Origin: Clostridia bacterium
GTDB taxonomy: Bacteria; Bacillota; Clostridia; Oscillospirales; Acutalibacteraceae
DNA length: 13,184 nt
Direction: 5' to 3'
Assembly (NCBI GenBank): GCA_900767015.1
Contig: CAAFXQ010000117.1
Location: forward strand, 1 to 13,184
The stretch's first letter is position 1; each line of letters starts with the position of its first letter. Below the pieces are notes generated by a model. That model was not told the DNA's origin and searched no databases. It saw only the letters and a list, made by a program, of their open reading frames with translations. Shown in pieces: positions 1-6,680 of this stretch. The position numbers and the translations under genes are program-made.

Positions 1-165
1 GTTCCTCATGCTTCGATTATTGGCAACCTCTAAAAACCTCTCGGCACTCGTCATAATACTCAACTAATGCCGTCTTTGTCGTTAAAAATCCTTGAAATAC
101 ACAAAGTATTCCTGCGGATTTTTGCCTAAAATCCGACATCATTTGTGCATTATGCCGAATACCTT
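1..165 (-). repeat. Structured intergenic repeat, left copy (downstream of uxuA)
   Basis: Read on the minus strand, bases 165 to 130 match bases 13146-13181 of the plus strand at 31 of 36 positions, and all five differences are transitions. The copy therefore lies inverted with respect to the one at the right edge. It starts at the uxuA stop codon. Minus-strand RNA can form a 9-bp hairpin (arms at 152-160 and 131-139, with two G-U pairs) and a second 7-bp hairpin (116-122 with 128-134). How far the repeat extends to the left cannot be judged, because the right copy is cut by the window end. It could be a dispersed repeat, a structured 3' UTR or a small mobile unit. Confidence 0.6.
17..142 (-). 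CDS. Possible 41-aa reading frame inside the left repeat
   Basis: An open frame starting ATG-ATG runs for 41 codons to TAA inside the repeat. The peptide begins MMSDFRQKSAG, contains the stretch LTTKTALVEYYDECREVF and ends GCQ. It has no signal peptide or membrane segment. No good ribosome binding site precedes it. The equivalent frame in the right-hand copy reads MMSD and then meets TGA, so this copy pair does not show conserved coding. It may be translated, or it may be a chance frame in a structured RNA or repeat. I do not recognise a function. Confidence 0.25.
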   Translation of the reverse strand: MMSDFRQKSAGILCVFQGFLTTKTALVEYYDECREVFRGCQ

Positions 166-1241
166 TAGGCTTTTAGAGCTTGCCTACTTTTCTCCGCCGC
201 TTCCCAAAGTCCATTGATATAGGCGGCTCCGAGTGCACGGTCATAAAGGCCGTAGCCGGGTCTTGCGGTTTCGCCCCAGAGCATTCTGCCGTGGTCGGGA
301 CGGATATAGCCGTCAAAGCCGACGTCCTGAAGTGCCTTGACAATTTCGTACATATCCAGTGAACCGTCCGAGGAAAGATGCGACGTTTCGTTGAAGCGGT
401 TGCCGTCAACCTTGACGTTGCGAAGGTGGGCAAAGTAGATTCTGTCGCCGACCTCACGGATCATCTTCGGCAGATCATTCTTCTCCGAAGCGCCGAGCGA
501 GCCGGTGCAGAACGTAAGACCGTTGCAGGGGCTGTCAACGAGCGAAAGAAAACGCTTGAGAGAGTCGATGTCCTTGATAATTCTCGGCAGACCGAAGATA
601 TCCCACGGGGGATCGTCCGGATGAATCGCCATTTTTACGTCACATTCCTCGCAGACGGGAATGATTTTTTCAAGAAAATACTTAAGGTTGTTCCAAAGAT
701 CCTCGGCAGTTACGTTCTTGTACTTTTCGAAAAGCTCCTTGATTTCGCCCATTCTCTCGGTTTCCCAGCCGGGCATGGCGTAGCCGTTGGAGTTGTCATC
801 GATTTCCCGGAACATATCCTCGGGGCTCTTGCCCTCGATCTGTTCGCCGAAGTAGCAAAGGCAGGTCGCACCGTTGCCCATATCCATGGCAAGGTCGGTT
901 CTTGTCCAGTCGAAAACAGGCATGAAGTTGTAGCAGATGACCTTGACACCCGCCTTGGCAAGATTTCTGATGCTTGTGATGTAGTTTTCGATATATTTGT
1001 CTCTTGTCGGAAGCCCGATTTTGATATCCTCGTGAACATTGACCGACTCGATGCATTCCATCGTAAGGCCTGCGTCCTCGATCTCTTTTTTCATGTCCAT
1101 AATCATGTCAAGCGGCCACGCTTCGCCGGCGGGCAGCTTATGAAGCGCCGGAACGACACCGACCACTCCGGGAATCTGTCTGATCTGTTCGAGCGTGACA
1201 GTATCCTTATCGTCTCCGAACCATCTGAATGTCATTTGCAT
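165..1241 (-). CDS. uxuA: Mannonate dehydratase
   Basis: Dehydrates D-mannonate to 2-keto-3-deoxy-D-gluconate in cytoplasmic glucuronate catabolism. The 358-aa protein begins MQMTFRWFGDD and carries the family landmarks in order: YNFMPVFDWTRTDL (104-117), HPDDPPWDIFG (207-217), FCTGSLG (244-250), HLRN (272-275) and RPDHGRMLWGE (314-324). His207, Cys245, His272 and Asp316 are the expected metal ligands of this xylose-isomerase-like TIM barrel. The length suits the shorter Firmicute form. The start at 1241 is chosen because AAAGGAG (1250-1256) lies 8 nt upstream; a longer frame reaches 1316 but lacks that site. The lipoprotein gene ends 16 bp upstream on the same strand, so the two may be co-transcribed. 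No uxuB or uronate isomerase is visible nearby. Confidence 0.95.
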   Translation of the reverse strand: MQMTFRWFGDDKDTVTLEQIRQIPGVVGVVPALHKLPAGEAWPLDMIMDMKKEIEDAGLTMECIESVNVHEDIKIGLPTRDKYIENYITSIRNLAKAGVKVICYNFMPVFDWTRTDLAMDMGNGATCLCYFGEQIEGKSPEDMFREIDDNSNGYAMPGWETERMGEIKELFEKYKNVTAEDLWNNLKYFLEKIIPVCEECDVKMAIHPDDPPWDIFGLPRIIKDIDSLKRFLSLVDSPCNGLTFCTGSLGASEKNDLPKMIREVGDRIYFAHLRNVKVDGNRFNETSHLSSDGSLDMYEIVKALQDVGFDGYIRPDHGRMLWGETARPGYGLYDRALGAAYINGLWEAAEKSRQALKA

Positions 1242-1257
1242 AATGTTTGCTCCTTTA

Positions 1258-1836
1258 TTATTCGTCTTTATCTGTGTACACAAGAGTATCAATGACTTTA
1301 CTTGTTTTATAATCAACTACCGTGACCTCGCACCGGTAATCGTCCGTGCTGTCATACGCCTGATAAAGCAGACAGTACTGGCCGATCATAAAAGGCGCCG
1401 CTGTCCCGGCTTTCTTATATCCGTTTTTGTCGACGGATATAATCACTTCTCTGAAATGATCTTTATCCACTTTCACAAGCTCTTTTACATAAGGATAATC
1501 ACCCGAATCGGTTATTTCGGATATCTTCTTGAGAACCTGCATACCGATATCGGTTTTCATAAGCTCGTTGGAAAATTTGTTCATCTCAATTTGTACCGAC
1601 TGACCGTCATCGCTGAGCTTTGCACGGATATATCCGTATTTTTCGCAGTAACCCTCAAGATTATCCTGATATTCGCTGTCGACAAAAGAGATCGGAAGAT
1701 TGACCGTAACGGTATCTTTCAGGTCTCCCGTCGGCGCTTCGGTCGGCTGCTCAAGTGTATCGGGCACAGATCTGCCGCAGGAAGCAAAGCAGAACATAAG
1801 ACAGATAACCAAAACCGATGATATGATTTTTTTCAC
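1258..1836 (-). CDS. Small lipoprotein of unknown function
   Basis: A 192-aa protein with a typical lipoprotein signal: positive KK at residues 2-3, a hydrophobic stretch IISSVLVICLMFCFA and Cys20 in the context FASC, which is a weak lipobox because Phe sits at -3. A short Pro/Thr-rich linker (about 24-36) follows, then a soluble domain I cannot assign. The GTG start at 1836 is preferred because AAGGAGGT (1845-1852) sits 8 nt upstream and the signal peptide begins there. An in-frame ATG at 1938 would put 34 residues before the signal. The gene lies 16 bp upstream of uxuA on the same strand. It is probably anchored to the outer face of the membrane; its role is unknown. Confidence 0.75.
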   Translation of the reverse strand: MKKIISSVLVICLMFCFASCGRSVPDTLEQPTEAPTGDLKDTVTVNLPISFVDSEYQDNLEGYCEKYGYIRAKLSDDGQSVQIEMNKFSNELMKTDIGMQVLKKISEITDSGDYPYVKELVKVDKDHFREVIISVDKNGYKKAGTAAPFMIGQYCLLYQAYDSTDDYRCEVTVVDYKTSKVIDTLVYTDKDE

Positions 1837-1985
1837 GGCGATAAACCTCCTTGCCAATAATCCATAATCCATAACAATTCTATACCTTTGTACATAGAAA
1901 AACTTTAAAGCTTTTCGCTCTGTACGGCATATACACATTTATAATAACACAATAATATGAAAAATTCCATACTGATACACAAAAA

Positions 1986-2023
1986 AGCCGGGAAAATATC
2001 CGTATTGCCGAAGAGAGCCGGGA
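1986..2023 (+). repeat. Pair of 8-bp direct repeats upstream of ppdK
   Basis: AGCCGGGA occurs at 1986-1993 and again at 2016-2023, exactly 30 bp apart or about three helical turns, and about 60 bp upstream of the ppdK -35 element. The spacing suits two regulator molecules on one face of the DNA, but no known operator was recognised and chance is possible. Confidence 0.25.
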
Positions 2024-2082
2024 TAATGTTAATTTTTACAAAATTCACAAAATAAAGTCAAAATATATAGGAAAAAAAACAA

Positions 2083-2111
2083 TAGACAATGTCCCCAAAA
2101 TTTGATAAAAT
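2083..2111 (+). promoter_or_regulatory. Sigma-A-type promoter of ppdK
   Basis: TAGACA (2083-2088) and TAAAAT (2106-2111) are separated by 17 bp; each differs from consensus at one position. The predicted leader is about 60 nt and ends in AGGAGG (2169-2174), 7 nt before the ppdK ATG. Confidence 0.65.
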
Positions 2112-2181
2112 TTCTTGAAACCCGAAAACCACTGAATTTCGGCAATAATATTTCATTTAACAAATTACAGGAGGATTTTCA

Positions 2182-4815
2182 ATGAGTAAAAAGTATGTTT
2201 ATTTGTTCAGCGAAGGTAACGCAAACATGCGTGAACTTCTCGGCGGTAAGGGCGCAAACCTTGCTGAAATGACCAACATCGGTCTCCCCGTTCCCCAGGG
2301 CTTCACAATCACAACAGAGGCCTGCACACAGTATTATGAGGACGGAAGAGAAATCAACGATGAAATCCAGCAGCAGATCAACGAATACATCGTTAAGATG
2401 GAAGAGATCACCGGAAAGAAATTCGGCGACAAGACCAATCCGCTTCTCGTTTCCGTTCGTTCGGGTGCCCGTGCTTCGATGCCCGGCATGATGGACACAA
2501 TCCTCAACCTCGGCCTTAATGAAGAGGTTGTCAACACAATTGCTGAAATGTCCGGCAATCCCCGTTGGGCATGGGACTGCTACAGAAGATTCATTCAGAT
2601 GTACTCCGACGTTGTTATGGAAGTCGGCAAGAAGTATTTCGAAGAGCTTATTGACAAGATGAAAGCCGAAAAAGGCGTAACCCAGGACGTTGAGCTTACC
2701 GCTGACGACCTCAAGGAGCTTGCCAACCAGTTCAAGGCTGAATATAAAGAAAAGATCGGCGGCGATTTCCCGAGCGATCCGAAAGAACAGCTCATGGGCG
2801 CTATCAAGGCTGTTTTCCGTTCATGGGACAACCCGAGAGCCAACGTATATCGTCGTGACAACGATATCCCGTATTCATGGGGTACCGCCGTTAACGTTCA
2901 GTCGATGGCATTCGGCAACATGGGCGACGACTGCGGCACCGGCGTTGCTTTCACCCGTGACCCCGCCACCGGCGAAAAGGGTCTGTTCGGCGAATTCCTC
3001 ACCAACGCACAGGGCGAGGACGTTGTTGCCGGCGTTCGTACTCCGATGAAGATTTCGGAAATGGCTGAAAAGTTCCCCGAAGCATTCGAAGAATTCAAGA
3101 ACGTTTGCAGCATTCTTGAAAATCATTACAGAGATATGCAGGACATGGAGTTCACCGTTGAACACGGCAAGCTCTTCATGCTCCAGACCAGAAACGGCAA
3201 GAGAACCGCTCAGGCTGCTCTCAAGATCGCTTGTGACCTCGTTGACGAGGGCATGAGAACGGAAGAAGAAGCCGTTGCTATGATCGACCCGAGAAACCTT
3301 GACACCCTCCTTCATCCGCAGTTCGATGCGAAGGCACTCAAGGCTGCTACTCCGATCGGCAAGGGTCTCGGCGCTTCCCCGGGTGCTGCCTGCGGTCAGA
3401 TCGTATTCACTGCTGACGACGCAGAAGCCTGGAAGGCACAGGGCAAGAAGGTTGTTCTTGTTCGTCTTGAAACTTCTCCGGAAGACATCACCGGCATGAA
3501 AGCTTCTCAGGGCATTCTCACCGTCCGCGGCGGTATGACCTCTCACGCAGCCGTTGTTGCCCGTGGTATGGGTACCTGCTGTGTATCGGGCTGCTCGGAC
3601 ATCGCTATGGACGAAGCCAACAAGAAGTTTACCCTCGCCGGAAAGACCTTCCATGAGGGCGACGTAATCTCCATCGACGGCTCCACCGGTAACATCTATG
3701 ACGGCGAAATCGCTACGGTCGACGCAACCATCGCAGGCGAGTTCGGCAGAATCATGGCTTGGGCTGACAAATACAGAGTACTGAAGGTAAGAACCAACGC
3801 AGACACACCGGCTGACGCTAAGAAAGCCCGTGAGCTCGGCGCTGAGGGTATCGGCCTTTGCCGTACGGAGCACATGTTCTTCGAAGCTGACAGAATCGCA
3901 GCTTTCCGTGAGATGATCTGCTCGGATACCGTTGAAGAGAGAGAAGCTGCTCTTGCTAAGATTCTCCCGATTCAGCAGGCTGACTTCGAAGCTCTTTACG
4001 AAGCTCTCGAGGGCAACCCGGTTACCATCCGTTTCCTTGCCCCGCCGCTTCACGAGTTCGTTCCCACCGAGGAAGCCGACATCGAAGCCCTTGCAAAGGC
4101 TCAGGGCAAGAGCGTTGAAGCAATCAAGAACATCATCGCTTCTCTTCACGAGTTCAACCCGATGATGGGTCACAGAGGCTGCCGTCTTGCCGTTACCTAT
4201 CCGGAAATCGCAAAGATGCAGACAGCTGCTGTTATCCGTGCCGCTATCAACGTTAAGAAGGCACATGCTGACTGGAACCTTGTTCCGGAAATCATGATCC
4301 CGCTTGTAGGCGACATCAAAGAACTCAAGTACGTTAAGAAGGTAGTTGTTGAAACTGCTGACGCTGAAATCGCAGCCGCAGGCAGCGACCTCAAGTATGA
4401 GGTTGGTACCATGATCGAAATCCCGAGAGCAGCTCTCACTGCTGACGAGATTGCCAAGGAAGCTGACTTCTTCTGCTTCGGCACCAACGACCTTACCCAG
4501 ATGACTTACGGCTTCAGCCGTGACGACGCCGGTAAGTTCCTTGACGCTTACTATGACAAGAAGATCTTCGAGAACGATCCGTTCGCAAAGCTCGACCGTG
4601 ACGGCGTAGGCAAGCTCATGGAAATGGCTCTCAAGCTCGGCAAGCCCGTTAATCCGGCTCTTCACTGCGGTATTTGCGGCGAGCACGGCGGCGACCCGAC
4701 ATCGGTTGAGTTCTGCCACCAGATCGGACTTGACTATGTTTCCTGCTCACCGTTCCGTGTACCCATCGCAAGACTTGCCGCCGCTCAGGCAGCGATTGCC
4801 GATGGCAGGAAATAA
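2182..4815 (+). CDS. ppdK: Pyruvate, phosphate dikinase
   Basis: Catalyses the reversible reaction ATP + phosphate + pyruvate to AMP + PPi + PEP in the cytoplasm, in anaerobes often working as a PPi-linked glycolytic or anaplerotic enzyme. The 877-aa length fits the bacterial family. The N-terminal ATP-grasp part begins with GGKGANLAEM and holds RSGARASMPGMMDTILNLGL. The swivelling phosphohistidine domain has GGMTSHAAVVARGMG with catalytic His455, matching the numbering known for Clostridium symbiosum. The C-terminal TIM barrel has GLCRTEHMFF and GICGEHGGDP with the catalytic Cys832. The start has AGGAGG 7 nt upstream and its own promoter. Codon use is GC-richer and more uniform than in the AT-rich modules behind it, as expected for a highly expressed core gene. 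No terminator follows closely; the first strong one is at 5015. Confidence 0.98.
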   Translation: MSKKYVYLFSEGNANMRELLGGKGANLAEMTNIGLPVPQGFTITTEACTQYYEDGREINDEIQQQINEYIVKMEEITGKKFGDKTNPLLVSVRSGARASMPGMMDTILNLGLNEEVVNTIAEMSGNPRWAWDCYRRFIQMYSDVVMEVGKKYFEELIDKMKAEKGVTQDVELTADDLKELANQFKAEYKEKIGGDFPSDPKEQLMGAIKAVFRSWDNPRANVYRRDNDIPYSWGTAVNVQSMAFGNMGDDCGTGVAFTRDPATGEKGLFGEFLTNAQGEDVVAGVRTPMKISEMAEKFPEAFEEFKNVCSILENHYRDMQDMEFTVEHGKLFMLQTRNGKRTAQAALKIACDLVDEGMRTEEEAVAMIDPRNLDTLLHPQFDAKALKAATPIGKGLGASPGAACGQIVFTADDAEAWKAQGKKVVLVRLETSPEDITGMKASQGILTVRGGMTSHAAVVARGMGTCCVSGCSDIAMDEANKKFTLAGKTFHEGDVISIDGSTGNIYDGEIATVDATIAGEFGRIMAWADKYRVLKVRTNADTPADAKKARELGAEGIGLCRTEHMFFEADRIAAFREMICSDTVEEREAALAKILPIQQADFEALYEALEGNPVTIRFLAPPLHEFVPTEEADIEALAKAQGKSVEAIKNIIASLHEFNPMMGHRGCRLAVTYPEIAKMQTAAVIRAAINVKKAHADWNLVPEIMIPLVGDIKELKYVKKVVVETADAEIAAAGSDLKYEVGTMIEIPRAALTADEIAKEADFFCFGTNDLTQMTYGFSRDDAGKFLDAYYDKKIFENDPFAKLDRDGVGKLMEMALKLGKPVNPALHCGICGEHGGDPTSVEFCHQIGLDYVSCSPFRVPIARLAAAQAAIADGRK

Positions 4816-4847
4816 GAACCCGACCCATCACGGAATCACAGATTCCT

Positions 4848-5009
4848 ATGGGACCCCGGAACCTTGTTGCTGACGCAATAATTTCCGACTTCACTAAATT
4901 CGCTGAGTTTACATTGACGGTCGAGGACGCAAAGGAATATATTTACTCCTTGTCCACGAAACGCCGGGTGTATAATTGGCACGATATTGAAGTCAGACTT
5001 TATATCTAA
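4848..5009 (+). pseudogene. Unrecognised small reading frame behind ppdK, possible gene remnant
   Basis: An open frame of 53 codons begins MGPRNLVADAIISDFTKFAE and ends in the ordered-looking tail NWHDIEVRLYI just before the terminator. The composition is protein-like, with alternating charged and aromatic residues. No ribosome binding site precedes the ATG, and the frame stays open without a start upstream to the ppdK stop (upstream residues PITESQIP). This pattern fits the C-terminal fragment of a longer gene whose front was lost, or a tiny protein translated by coupling with ppdK. I do not recognise the family. A chance frame cannot be excluded. Confidence 0.3.
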
Positions 5010-5014
5010 AAACG

Positions 5015-5048
5015 ACTCCCTTTGTCAGAAATGACAGAGGGAGTTTTT
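5015..5048 (+). terminator. Intrinsic terminator behind ppdK
   Basis: A 13-bp stem (5015-5027 with 5032-5044, one G-U pair) closes a GAAA loop and is followed by five T including the last stem base. A run of A precedes it. It is the first strong terminator downstream of ppdK and isolates the EcsC unit from it. Confidence 0.9.
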
Positions 5049-5061
5049 GCGTTTAGGGGTA

Positions 5062-5091
5062 TTGTGATATTATATCACAGTGTGCTATAAT
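5062..5091 (+). promoter_or_regulatory. Promoter of the EcsC unit overlapped by a perfect palindrome
   Basis: A consensus extended -10, TGC-TATAAT (5083-5091), has a poor -35 (TTGTGA at 5062, 18-bp spacer). A perfect inverted repeat, TGTGATA-TTA-TATCACA (5063-5079), covers the -35 and most of the spacer. A dimeric repressor bound there would block RNA polymerase, so the layout suggests an operator. The half-site resembles a CRP box but the spacing is one base too long. Confidence 0.6.
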
Positions 5092-5144
5092 GATAAAAAG
5101 ACTTCGCGAAATTTACAAAGTCTGTTATGAAAGGATGTGTTTTT

Positions 5145-6233
5145 ATGCAAAAAAACTATAATATTCCCGAGCAAATAGTTGATGCAAAGGAAGAAAAACT
5201 TCTCACAGAACTGACAGACGCTTACAATAAAATGATTAAACCTACAAAAATGAATGAAGCATTAAGCAAACTCGGTGAAAAGGTGCCTACCAGTGTTAAG
5301 GAAAAGGCTGGCTTGTTGAAAAATGAAATTTCTGAAAACGAGCTGTTTATAAAATCATTGACAACTCTTGGAAAAGGTTTTGAGGTGTTAGAGCAATATG
5401 CCGCAAAAATAACATTAAGTGAAGAACAGATAGTAGAGGCTATAAACAAGATTACACCTGATAATGAGATAACAACTTTAGATGAAATTTGTCTTGCGAG
5501 AGGTTATGACATATCGAAAGTAGTAGATAAGTATAAAATGATAGACATTGGAGCGGCTTTAACAGAAGGAGCAGCAACGGGAGCGCCTGGTTTTGCGGGA
5601 ATTCCTTTCAACTTGGTATTAAGCACTTTTCTATATTATAGAGCTGTTCAGTCAATAGCTTTGTTTTATGGATATGACATAAAGAATGACCCTGCTGAAC
5701 TTCAAATTGCTTCAGAAGTGTTTATGAGTGCCCTTAGCCCAAAAAACAATAATGATAGTGAACTTTCAAATGCTATTGCAAAAGTAATGCTCTTAACAAC
5801 TGTTACCTCTGTTAAACAAACCGTCAAAAAAGGTTGGGCCGCTATGGCAGAGAAAGGCGGAGTTCATTTGTTGTTAGCACAGATGAGAGCTCTTGCAAAT
5901 AAAGGTGTACGAAAAACTTTAGAAAAAGCTGGTAAAATGGGATTAGAAAAGACAGCATTTACAGAGGTTTTCGAACAGATAGGAAAAAAGTTAGCTCAAA
6001 AAACAATACTTAAAGCAGTTCCTGCTGTTGGAGCTTTAATAGGTGCAACTCTCGATACTTCTCAGATGATTAAAATTATTAACTTTGCTAACATTTTCTA
6101 CAACAAGAGATTCATTCTTGAAAAAGATACGAGAATCAATACTCTGTTAGGTTACACATCAGGTATAATTGAAGCTGAAAATTTTACAGAAATATTAGAT
6201 GATGAAGTTATGGATGCGGAGGCGTCTTATTGA
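5145..6233 (+). CDS. EcsC-family protein
   Basis: A 362-aa protein with the EcsC signature. The Gly/Ala-rich stretch TEGAATGAPGFAGIPFN (140-156) precedes a hydrophobic segment (157-175). YGYDIKNDPAE (175-185) follows, and the C-terminal part has AVPAVGALIGATLDTSQ (291-307) before IINFANIFYNKRFI. The first 130 residues are charged and helical-looking. EcsC domains lack an established biochemical activity; the name comes from the Bacillus ecs locus, but no EcsA or EcsB is present here. The start at 5145 has AAAGGA 9 nt upstream; an in-frame ATG at 5127 lacks a site. The gene is AT-rich compared with ppdK, has a dedicated promoter with a palindrome, and is followed after 44 bp by an 83-aa gene. 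Family assignment is secure; function is not. Confidence 0.88.
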   Translation: MQKNYNIPEQIVDAKEEKLLTELTDAYNKMIKPTKMNEALSKLGEKVPTSVKEKAGLLKNEISENELFIKSLTTLGKGFEVLEQYAAKITLSEEQIVEAINKITPDNEITTLDEICLARGYDISKVVDKYKMIDIGAALTEGAATGAPGFAGIPFNLVLSTFLYYRAVQSIALFYGYDIKNDPAELQIASEVFMSALSPKNNNDSELSNAIAKVMLLTTVTSVKQTVKKGWAAMAEKGGVHLLLAQMRALANKGVRKTLEKAGKMGLEKTAFTEVFEQIGKKLAQKTILKAVPAVGALIGATLDTSQMIKIINFANIFYNKRFILEKDTRINTLLGYTSGIIEAENFTEILDDEVMDAEASY

Positions 6234-6277
6234 TGTAAGGTGTCTTCTTCAAAACCACAATTTTATGGAGGTGTTGT

Positions 6278-6529
6278 ATGAAAAAGTTTCATGTAGTTAG
6301 TGCAAAACGGATGGGGTGGAACAACGGTGATAAAACATATGAACATATATTTTTCCCGATTGATGAATTTAGTAAAGATGAAGCTATGAGCCAATTCAAG
6401 CCTGTTCAAAAAGAAACCCTGAAAAATAATTCTTGGTATCCGTATACTGCTTATGAATATGACGGAGAAATTTTTTATTCAATAGAGTATCGTGGAATTG
6501 CAAATGAAAATGAGATATATCAAAAATAA
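6278..6529 (+). CDS. 83-aa protein of unknown function, paired with the EcsC gene
   Basis: A soluble, aromatic-rich protein (many Tyr, Phe and Trp; motifs GDKTYEHIFFPIDEF and YTAYEYDGEIFYSIEYRG) without signal peptide or membrane segment. Its alternating pattern suggests a small beta-rich fold. GGAGGT (6267-6272) lies 5 nt before the ATG. It follows the EcsC gene by 44 bp on the same strand with no terminator between, so the two are probably one transcript, and it shares the same AT-rich composition. I do not recognise a family. It may be a partner or regulator of the EcsC protein, but that is inferred from position only. Confidence 0.7.
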   Translation: MKKFHVVSAKRMGWNNGDKTYEHIFFPIDEFSKDEAMSQFKPVQKETLKNNSWYPYTAYEYDGEIFYSIEYRGIANENEIYQK

Positions 6530-6548
6530 AACCCTTATCTAATAATTA

Positions 6549-6620
6549 AAATCCGCACATTCGACAAAACACAGACCTCCTTGTAAACGGTATTTACCAA
6601 ATACAAGGAGACTATTATTT
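6549..6620 (+). repeat. Twin hairpin repeat, copy 1 (end of module A)
   Basis: About 70 bp that match 9169-9241 closely, including shared blocks GCACAT, ACAGACCTCCTTGTAAA, CGGTATTTAC and ATACAAGGAG. The hairpin has a 9-bp perfect stem (6577-6585 with 6602-6610) and a 16-nt loop holding GGTA-TT-TACC. Unlike copy 2, the T-run is broken and the lower stem is lost, so it looks like a weaker terminator. It separates the 83-aa gene from the promoter of the hydrolase. Confidence 0.75.
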
Positions 6621-6647
6621 GACAAACGGAAATGGTTGCTGTATAAT
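6619..6647 (+). promoter_or_regulatory. Consensus sigma-A promoter of the secreted hydrolase
   Basis: TTGACA (6619-6624), a 17-bp spacer and TATAAT (6642-6647) are a perfect match to the vegetative consensus. The predicted leader is short, about 30 nt, with GGAGGAG (6666-6672). Such a promoter suggests strong, largely constitutive expression unless a repressor acts. Confidence 0.85.
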
Positions 6648-6680
6648 AATAAATATATTGTTAATGGAGGAGCTTATACA

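Larger units (their letters stand above)
1837..2181. other. Divergent intergenic region between lipoprotein gene and ppdK
   Basis: This 345-bp AT-rich region separates divergent genes. On the right it holds the ppdK promoter and ribosome site. Further left lie two direct copies of AGCCGGGA (1986-1993 and 2016-2023), 30 bp apart. I could not pick a convincing promoter for the minus-strand lipoprotein gene. No RNA gene was recognised. Confidence 0.6.
4816..5144. other. Region between ppdK and the EcsC gene
   Basis: These 329 bp contain a small unrecognised frame (4848-5009), a strong intrinsic terminator (5015-5048), and a promoter overlapped by a perfect palindrome (5062-5091). No RNA gene was recognised. 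Confidence 0.6.

Noticed and set aside
378..1295. Plus-strand frame of about 305 codons opposite uxuA
   Set aside because: It mirrors uxuA codons; uxuA has full catalytic motifs and a ribosome site, the antisense frame has neither.
1853..1985. Promoter for the minus-strand lipoprotein gene
   Set aside because: Several AT-rich -10-like hexamers exist but none has a suitable -35 at 16-18 bp spacing.
2875..4719. Long antisense frame (over 600 codons) opposite ppdK
   Set aside because: It lies wholly inside ppdK, has no ribosome site or recognisable domain, and arises from the skewed codon use of ppdK.
5063..5079. CRP-type binding site
   Set aside because: The TGTGA and TCACA half-sites are separated by 7 bases instead of 6, and a CRP regulon cannot be assumed for Clostridia; kept only as a generic operator-like palindrome.
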